Shown here: positions 1 through 9,400 of the stretch, in pieces | How the letters are laid out: each line of letters starts with the position of its first letter | How positions within the stretch are numbered: the first letter of the stretch is position 1 | NCBI GenBank assembly: GCA_963971285.1 | Contig: OZ020251.1 | Location: 2,542,001 to 2,606,000, forward strand | Length of the DNA: 64,000 bases | Direction of reading: 5' to 3' | Origin: Astropecten irregularis | Taxonomy: Eukaryota; Echinodermata; Asteroidea; Paxillosida; Astropectinidae | Notes under the pieces: generated by a model | What the model saw: the letters and a program-made list of their open reading frames with translations, nothing else | What the model was told of the DNA's origin: nothing | Databases searched by the model: none | Program-made: the position numbers and the translations under genes

Positions 1-59
1 AGAGGCAATCAATACACCATCCTAATTGAAGGAATGGATGTAAGATCAGAAGTTAGATC

Positions 60-199
60 AGGGGTCAATTTCACCAAACTGTTCGTAACGTACTATCAAT
101 CGTAGGACGTGTGATGCATTGCAGCCCTACGTAGGATACGATAGGTTATCCTTCGTAACTCGAATTACAAACGATCGCAGGGCTTTGTGAAATCAACCA
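60..199. mobile_element. MITE, family with AGGGGTCGATTTCAC ends, copy 1
   Basis: Short element with terminal inverted repeats beginning near AGGGGTCAATTTCACC and ending TGTGAAATCAACC. The interior shares CTATCAATCGTAGGAC and GGTTATCCTTCGTAAC with the copy at 8847. It abuts exon 14 of TTC17 (12 bp from the donor). Non-coding. Confidence 0.75.
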
Positions 200-210
200 C
201 TGTTACGTAC

Positions 211-435
211 CTCTGTGCTGTTGACGACTAAAGCCATTCGGAGCAGCTGTATAGCATCCCCAGCCCTCTTGGCATTCAGCAGGACGCTGGCGGCATTGAC
301 CAGGGGAATGTCAGCATACTCCACAGGGGCATGGTGCAGGGCTCGACGTAGGCACTCCACGCCGTGGAAGTTGTTGCCGATCATGAGCCAGTAGAAGCCG
401 GCCAGGTTGTACAACAGCCACTTCTCCTTGGCATT
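211..435 (-). CDS. TTC17: TTC17 exon 14: second TPR block
   Basis: 225 nt, 75 codons. KWLLYNLAGFYWLMIGNN, then ALHHAPVEYADIPLVNAASV and ALVVNSTE, parallel to human IWLILNEAGLYWRAVGN and ALAINSSE. Donor GAG|GTACGT; the following intron leaves the window. Confidence 0.94.
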
Positions 436-3400
436 CTAGGAAAACAAGAACAGGATCAAAATTATGAAGAGATCGTCAAGCGATCAACTTTGCCATGGAT
501 GTTGAAATCAAAGCAAGCCACAGAACAGACAACCTTGACAAATTATTCTGCATTTTGTTCAAAAGCTTGTGTTTGGATAAATGTATAGCAAAGACCCAAA
601 GATCGCACCATACCTTTGGTTCGTCAAACGCCGTCAGTATCCTTTGAGACAATTCCTCCTCGCTGCCTTGGTTACTGTCGATGTGTGCTACAAGTTGCTG
701 GAATCCATACAAGAATAAAGAGACCATACAGAGCCCAATTATGATGGAAAGTTCTGTACTGTGGAATTGTCTTACAGTTGTCAATACAGCGTCTATACTT
801 TCAAAACTGCTATTTTTCAACATGTATTAGTACTACTGATAACTTATGACTTCTTTTAAAGCCATAAGTTATCAGGAGAAACCAAGTACAAGGTTAAAAA
901 TGTCATGAAGTGCATCGATATTGGTAATACTACTAATGATAGAATGAAACACTCTGTTTTCTGTCTATCAATGGAAATTTAGAAGAAATTTTCTAAAATT
1001 GTTATTCTATTTCCTTTTTTGTATTAAAAAAACTTAATCCCTTCAGCCTGGGTTTATTTTCAGCCCTGTTTGTTCCGACCTCATTATCAGCCACCAGTCA
1101 CATAGAGGTCGTCTGGCCCGGCTTTGTGTGCAGGGAGCTGGGCATAAACAATGCAGGCACGCATTGGTTGAATAGCACTGCACAAAAGATCACATTCAAG
1201 GCGCACTCTAATCCGTTCACGCCCAGATGTTCAGAACTCAGAGATTGCAGTGGACTCGAAAATGCAGATCTTTTCAAATGCAAATCAAGGGGGTGAATGT
1301 ACCACAATGAGCGGATTTGTTTGGACAATAAAGGTTCCCAGAACCTCATGTTCCAGACAGTACCCCCATTCAATGCATTTCAATGGAAATAACAAAGCAA
1401 TCCTGAATATTCTGAGGCCATGACGTGGGGCTGCGCTATGGATGCTCCCCGGGCAGACGCAGTCATCAAATATTGCATGCTTACTGAGCTCAGACTTTTG
1501 ATGGTATCTGTGAGTGGTAATTTTGCCCGTCCAGTGATGCTCTCAATGTAGTCCATTGCTGTGCTGCCCTCTTTCATCTCCTCCGCGGTAACGCAGACAG
1601 GCGGAAACCATGGCAACGGATGGACCTCATCCTTGGGTAGATTGAGGTTCTCGTTGACGAGGTGGCTCACCCTGAAACAGAGAAATGTTGGAGTTTATAA
1701 CTTAAATAGATTATGGCTTCTTACTGTCAAACGAACAAAGATAATTGAATATTGGGGACAACACCAATATAGAGCTGGATGGCTCAGTTGGTAAGAGCAC
1801 CTGTACAGTACTCTGGAGGTCGCTGGTTCCAATCCCGCTCCAGTTAATTTTTCTTTGTTCACTTTCCAATGATTTAAAATTCAGTCAGTTTGGCAGTCAG
1901 ACGCCATGAAACCATGCACATACCGCTATATATGTGGGGTGCTGTGGCCTAGTGGTCTGGTGTGTTGAACTCAAAGTCTTGTGGTCAATCTACAGATTGT
2001 GGGTTCGAATCCAGCCATATTGCTCATCTTCACCCAGGTGTAAATGGGTACCTGCGCGGGTAGAGATGGCTTTGTGGTTTAATTAGCCTCTGTGCGCTGA
2101 ATACCGCAGCCAGGGCTGTATACTCCCCAGGGAGTTGATATAGTTTCAGGAATATAAATTATGGCCCAATGACCAGGGATAATGGGTGCATTCGTTTAGC
2201 TCCCCTGGGTCGACACCAGTCAACCTCGTCCCCATTCTCTCGCTTGTTTTGTGCAGTATAGCACGACCATTCCCAGTAAGGGTTGACCCGTGTTAGCTAA
2301 ACGAACGCACCCATTAATTGATTTGCGCCATGAGCGTCATGCTTGGCGGATACCAGCGCATGATAAGTGTCCATTATTATTATCATTATCCCAAGGATCG
2401 TTTTATCGATACGTGCAGCAATGCAGCAACCTGACAGATCTACTCACCTCAATCCCTTGTTTTCTGGAGGTAGGTACGTTGGTGCATATTTACACCAGTC
2501 AATGGGCTCTTGGGGCATATTCTGGCAGTCCTCCTCACTGGGCCAGTCTGGTCTATTCCAAGGAGGCGTGGGGGCATTCTTAGGAGTGAAGAAGTTTGTG
2601 GAGGTACGGCGGAGGCCTGCGCTCAAATTGAAACAACTCCTCTCCTGTCAAAGAAATCAGCAAGAGTGAAGAGTGAAAGGTTTCTACAAAAGTCAACGTG
2701 GTCTTAAACTTAAGCCATTGAAGGGAGATATTTGGTCATTTTCAGACAAATATTTTGATAAAAGCCTCTAGCATGGTTAATGCACCAGGGGTCGATTTTA
2801 AGAAGCCCTATGATTGATCGTGACCCAAGATACAAAAACAATAACCCATTGTATCCTTCAACTTCTACGTAGGGCTGCAAAGTGTCACATGTCCTACGAT
2901 TGATTGTAAGTTATTATGAGTTTGGTGAAATTGACACCAGGTTTAAATATGCCATAGAAATCGTTTAACATCACTTGAAAGAAGTCCAGAACTTTCATAA
3001 AAGAGGAATGTTGAGAACCTCATTTGGTTCACTTACCCCGTTTGGGAGTTGAAGACAGTTGTTGTGAATGCTTGCTGTGTCGATCACCTCTATCTCCTAA
3101 AAAAAGACAAAACATTGAAACTGAGGTAGTACCAACCAGAGGTCAGGGGTTCACATCCACCTGTTCAGGACACCTGTTCCTGGCAGGTTTTTAAAACCCA
3201 TCACATTTCATAAACCGAAGTAAATCTCGATGCAAAAGGAACAGACGGAGTTTGAACCAGTTAACCCCTTCAGCCCTGGTTTATATTCAGCCCTGCTTGT
3301 TCCAACCTCATTATCAGCCACCGTATTCAAGGCGCACTCTAATCTGTTCACGCCCAGATGTTCGGAACTCAGAGATTGCCGTCAACTTGAAAATGCAGAT

Positions 3401-6400
3401 CTTTTCAAATGAAATGTACCACAATGAGCGGATTTTTGTGGACAATAAAGGTTCCCAGGACATCTTGTTCCAGACAATGCCCCCATTCAATGCATTTCAA
3501 TGGATATAACAAGTCATTCATGAATATTCTGAGGCCATGACGTGGGGCTGCGATGGATGATCCCCGGGCTGAAGGGGTTAATATTAGGTAGTAACGGTGT
3601 GGTCCATAGCCAATGCACACTGACCATACGCTGTGACTGGATTAGCCCAGGGGCCAATTTCACGGAGCTGCTAAGCAAAAGAACAATCACACGCAATACA
3701 CAACACATGGAAATTTGGTTGCTAATCCTGTTTTTATTAAGACAGATATTTTCAGGTTGCAGCATTGCTGCGAGTATCGGTGAAATCGCGTTGTTTTACG
3801 CGTGCGCTGTTGTGCGTGCGCGTGCGCTGTTGACTTGAAGACCGGTTCTCAAAAGTCTCCCATTGACTATAAGGGACACCACCAACGTAGGGCTGGATAG
3901 CTCAGTTGGTAGAGCGCCTGTACGGTATTCAGGAGGTTGCCGGTTCGAATCCCGTTCCAGTTAATTTTTCTTTGTTCCCTTGTGGTTATTTGATGAATAG
4001 TATTTCAGAACATGTTTTGCTTTTGCCTATAAAGGAAACAGAATCTGATTTCTTACCTCATCTTCCTGCAAGGGAATGCCGAATACAGAGAGATCAGGAG
4101 CCGTACCATGAGTACACAGCACAAACTGAGGCCCATCATTGATATCAGTCACCTCACAATGAGGATTGTCCACTATGTCAAAGAAAAGACAATGATATGT
4201 CAATCAACAAATCAATTTGCGAAATGAAATCATTTTCTAGTTATATCTGAATTTTTTCATATGAATTTTTCTTCAATCTTTCCAATTGTTTTTTGTTAAT
4301 TTCTTTTTTAAATTTCATTTTTTTTATACAATTAAAAAACTGCTGCAAACTGCTCATTAACCAAAATAATGACTTGAAATATAAAAAATGCGTAGAGTTA
4401 CGAGGCCTGTCGGTTTGATCCCAGGAGGATCTTTTCAATTCTAGCAGGACCTTTCTCTAAGGCTAGCCTCTTTTGGTGTTTCAATGTCATATTATTAATG
4501 GCTAGGCTTTACCAGGACATTATACAATGAAGTATAGGTTGCACATAGCAATGCCCATAACCACAGTCATAGCCGACACTCACCCATGCCTCTCATGAGA
4601 CGGTGCCTGTGGTAGCTGAGATTAGACTCAAACTGGTCCTCTGCTCGCCGTTGGGCCACCTTCATCACCTTCTGCGTCTTCTCAAACTCGTCCTGTTTGG
4701 ACTTGTAGTCCTGTAGCTCGGACAGCGTCCGCTGCAGTGACCTTGAGTGAAACAGATTGCCATGGAAAACCTTTATACTGATTTTCCGTTACAGAAAAGT
4801 GCAAATTCCATTTCCCAAATCCTTGGATTCCGTTTAAGGCTGAAAAATTCGGTTTCAGACTGAACAAATCTGTTTTGTGCTATTCAGTTCCAAAAAGTTG
4901 TATAACATGCAGTAAATCGCATACTGTACTGACTGTGTGGGCGCGGCATGCACTGGAAAAGTGTCGTAACTTTTGCACAGTGAAGACTAACTTGTCAGAC
5001 TGCATGTGTTTTGTCACAAAAAACTATTGCAAGACCAAACCATGATTCAGTTAGCCTAGGAAATGTATCGCAATCAGTTCACATAAATGATGCATTTTGT
5101 GAATTTAATTGATGAATTTACTTAGTTCCGTTGAAATTGACATTGGGGGGGGGGGAGGGGATGGGTAACCATATCCTAAATGCAGTTTACCTCAGAACCT
5201 TTCTGAATGTAAACTTATCAAAGGACATTGTATACAAACTATAATGGCAAATTCTTTTCAACATTTTAAGGGCCTGTTTGTTTAATGCACAGGATCACGG
5301 ATTTTGCGGATTCGGATCCCATTTTAGCGTACCCTGCGATCCCTAAATCTGGGATCCTTTGCGTAAAAAAAACAGGCCCAAAATCTTCAATTTTTTTTCA
5401 AACAGCTTCTCTTTCACAATGATAGCGATATAATCGATATATTGATGCTCACATGTGTTGTGCTTCCAAGGCCTGCTCTAGCTTCTGGTGACATCGCACA
5501 GCATGGATGCGTTGCTGTGGCCAGCAGGTCTCGGCTAATCCCATATCAATTGCCTGCTGGAAGTGCTCAACCGATTTATCATACTCGCCCATTGTCTGGC
5601 ATGACAAAAAATAAAACAGAATTGACAAATTTGTATTGATTTATATGATCAACTACCGCAAACTTTTCAATTTTTCTCTATATCAACTAATTCTTAAGCT
5701 TGATATTTAGATTTTTTGGAGAAAGAGTTCAATTCTTAAGAACAAGCAAATGTCATGTCTCGTTTAGGTGAGCAACCACCTGACAGAACAGACAAACAAG
5801 CAGACAAATGTAGAAGGTGGTGGCAATGCCATGTCTCACTGAGGTGAGCAACCACCTGACAGAACAGACAAACAAGCAGACAAATGTAGAAGGTGGTGGC
5901 AATGCCATGTCTGACTGAGGTGAGCGACCACCTGACAGAACAGACAAACAAGCAGATAGATGTAGAAGGTGGTGGCAATGTCATGTCTGACTGAGGTGAG
6001 CAACCACCTGACAGAACAGACAAACAAGCAGACAAATGTAGAAGGTGGTGGCAATGTCATATCTCACTGAGGTGAGCAACCACCTGACAGAACAGACAAA
6101 CAAGCAGACAAATGTAGAAAGTGGTGGCAATGCCATGTCTCACTGAGGTGAGGAACCACCTGACAGAACAGACAAACAAGCAGACAAATGTAGAAGGTGG
6201 TAGCAATGCCATGTCTGACTGAGGTGAGCAACCACCTGACAGAACAGACAAACAAGCAGACAAATGTAGAAGGTGGTAGCAATGCCATGTCTGACTGAGG
6301 TGAGCAACCACCAGACAGAACAGACAAACAAGCAGACAAATGTAGAAGGTGGTAGCAATGCCATGTCTCACTGAGGTGAGCAACCACCTGACAGAACAGA

Positions 6401-9400
6401 CAAACAAGAAGACAAATGTAGAAGGCAGTGGCAATGCCATATGTCTCACTGAGGTGAGCAACCACCTGACAGAACAGACAAACAAGCAGACAAATGTAGA
6501 AGGTGGCGGCAATGCCATGTCTGACTGAGGTGAGCAACCACCTGACAGAACAGACAAACAAGCAGACAAATGTAGAAGGTGGTGGCAAAGCCATGTCTCA
6601 CTGAGATGAGCAACCGCCTGACAGAACAGACAAACAAGCAGACAAATGTAGAAGGTGGTGGCAATGCCATATGTCTCACTGAGGTGAGCAACCACCTGAC
6701 AGAACCAAACAAGCAGACAAATGTAGAAGGTGGCGTCAATGCCATGTCTGACTGAGGTGAGCAACCACCTGACAGAACAGACAAACAAGCAGAATTAATG
6801 TAGAAGGTGGTAGCAATGCCATACCTCACTGAGGGGAGCAACCACCTGACAATAACCAATACATAAGTACAGCACAACTGCACAGATTAGACTGGGTAGA
6901 TCTCAGGTTGTATAGGTAAAGGAGGACAAGGAACGAAGATGACTTACAGCATATATGCAGCCGAGCAGCACAAGCAACCTGGGAACCTCCTGATCGGCTT
7001 CCAGCCCAGCATGAGTCAACACCGCTGCCGAATCAGACTGATGACTGCGGTGTAAGACGCTGGCCATGTTGATGAGAGCAGCATTCTTCTCTTTCCTAGG
7101 CAACAAATGACACCAAAACCTTTAAAGTAAATTGCTTTAATAAAGGGCCCGACGTTTCGATCCTAGCAGGACCTTTCTCAAAGGCTAAAAGGTCAGAGTT
7201 AGGAGGGCCTGACATTTTGATCCTAGCAGGATCTTTCTCAAAGGTTAAATGGTCAGAGTTAGGAGGGCCTCATGTTTCGATTCTTTCGATCCTTGAACGG
7301 TGGTTGACAAGAAGCCACTGCATCTTACCTTGGAGCGAAATGAAGGGCTCGCCTCCCACACTCAATCACCTGTAAGGAGTTGCCCACTGAGCGCCAGTAA
7401 AACGTCGCCATGGTGTACAGCTCCCAAGACGTGTTATTCTGTGAATAAAATTCCACCACAACAACTTAAAGGTAATATCATACTTTGGTTCTTGTCAAAG
7501 AAATGCAGGTTCATGGGCAAAAATATCAAGAAAGATATTAGAAAGAAAGTAGTCTTTGAAATTTTCAGTCCCATTCGGTGGCCAATTTTTGAGAAAACAG
7601 TGAAAAACGCTGACATTATTTTCAAAATCTTTTAACCGTTATTTTTTATCTTTAAAAGATAAATATAGCATTTCAAGCAGAAATATTCTAATGGTTATGA
7701 ATAAATCTGTGAACATTTCTGTCTCGGTATGCTACCAAAGTATGATAGTACCTTTAAAACATATTCTCCTATACAAGCATTTAACTGCTACAATCTGCTC
7801 ATCAACTTAATAATGACAGGGAAACATAACATTCTAATGGAGTTAATAGGAGTACCCACAATTTGATCGGAGCAGGATTATTCGCAAAAAAACCTACTAT
7901 TTAATAAAAGTATTTGGCCCTCCAAACCATGAGAAACAATTCTCCTGTAACTTTCGGAAAATGTATCTGTAATACCAGGATACAGCCGAAAAGATGAATA
8001 AATTTGCATATATGCAAATTATGATGACTCATTGGAGATAAGGAACATTCTTCCTGTTGTTGATATGGTTTGGGAATCTCCCCTAAAGATTTACCTGCTC
8101 CATGGCTTTTTTCAGAAGACGGCCAACCTGGCCCTCGAAACCAACTCCCTGCAACTGGTCACTGACACCGTCCTCTGCAAAGTCTGTCAGACTGTACCTT
8201 TCCTGGATGCCCTGGGAATTAAAAAAATACATCAAGGTAAAGAGGACTCGTCACCCAAGGCCCTTTTCAAAACCTCGGCTTCGGCTCAGGCTATGACATC
8301 CATTACTGAAAGTATAGGTTGTGGTTTTACACTGAAGCTGAAGATCTGTGTTCCTTTTCAAAGTGCACTGAATACGGTAGCCGGGGCTGTTTACTCCCCA
8401 TGGAGTTGAGATGATTTCAGGAATGTAAATTATAGCCCAATGACAGGGATGATAATAAAGTTGTAATGCGCAGTAGAGTATATTCATATAATAGCTGCAT
8501 GTCCTACTGTACATTATTATTATTATTATCAATAGGCTTACAATATGACAGATATTAGGTCCTGTTTGTTACAAGCACGAGATCACAGATCCTGATGATC
8601 TGGGGCCGATTTCACGTTTGCGATCATCGCTAAAGCCCAAATCAATCGCTAAATGGAAAATCCATCTCTATTTTGCGAAGCAATTTTCCGTTTAGCGATG
8701 GATTTGGGCTTTAGTGATGATCGCAAACGTTAGTGAAATCAGCCCCTGCCCCCTGGAACCCATTTTTAGCATATCCTGTATTTGAGGTGGTTCTTCAGGA
8801 TCCCTGGTCACTTGGAAAAGCCACAATATCCATGAAATAAGGTCCTGGGGTTGATTTCACCAAACTCATCGTAACTTACTATCAATCGTTGGACTTTTGA
8901 TGCATTGAAGCCCTACATGGGATAAGCCCCCTACAATGGGTTATCCTTCGTAACTCGAGTTAAGATCGATCGCAGGGCTTCGTGAAATCGACCCCTGATC
9001 TGGACTCCTACCTGTAAATGATCGTAGGCGTGCATGCTGAAAGATAGAGGAAATATCTCGGTGCAGTTGGGTTGCGTATTTCTGCTGTGCTCTGACGGCG
9101 AGGAAACATCAAGATAACTTTCCGGCCTAGAAACAAAATTTAAACAAGAGAAGAAGTGAAGTTTCTGCCCAGGGTTAATTTCGAGTAATTGAGAACTACG
9201 GTAGTATTTAACATTTGTTCATCAATGCTTACCATTTTATCTATAAACAAAAATTTCTGACTGCCAAACGAACAAAGATAATTGACCATTAGGGACACCG
9301 GCAACATAGGGCTGGTTAGCTCAGTTGGTACCAGTGCGAAGCAAATTTTCTTGCAGCGCAATACAAAGAAAACATCCCATACTGATTGCTGCATCACCAA

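Noticed and set aside
2290-2707. Open frames on the plus strand around 2290-2707
   Set aside because: They are the antisense of TTC17 exon 11 and of repeat sequence.
5146-5160. G-run as a regulatory G-quadruplex
   Set aside because: A single interrupted run of G in an intron; nothing else points to a role.
6057-6788. A 243-codon open frame on the minus strand
   Set aside because: It lies wholly in the 76-bp minisatellite, cycles through frames, has no domain and sits in a TTC17 intron.
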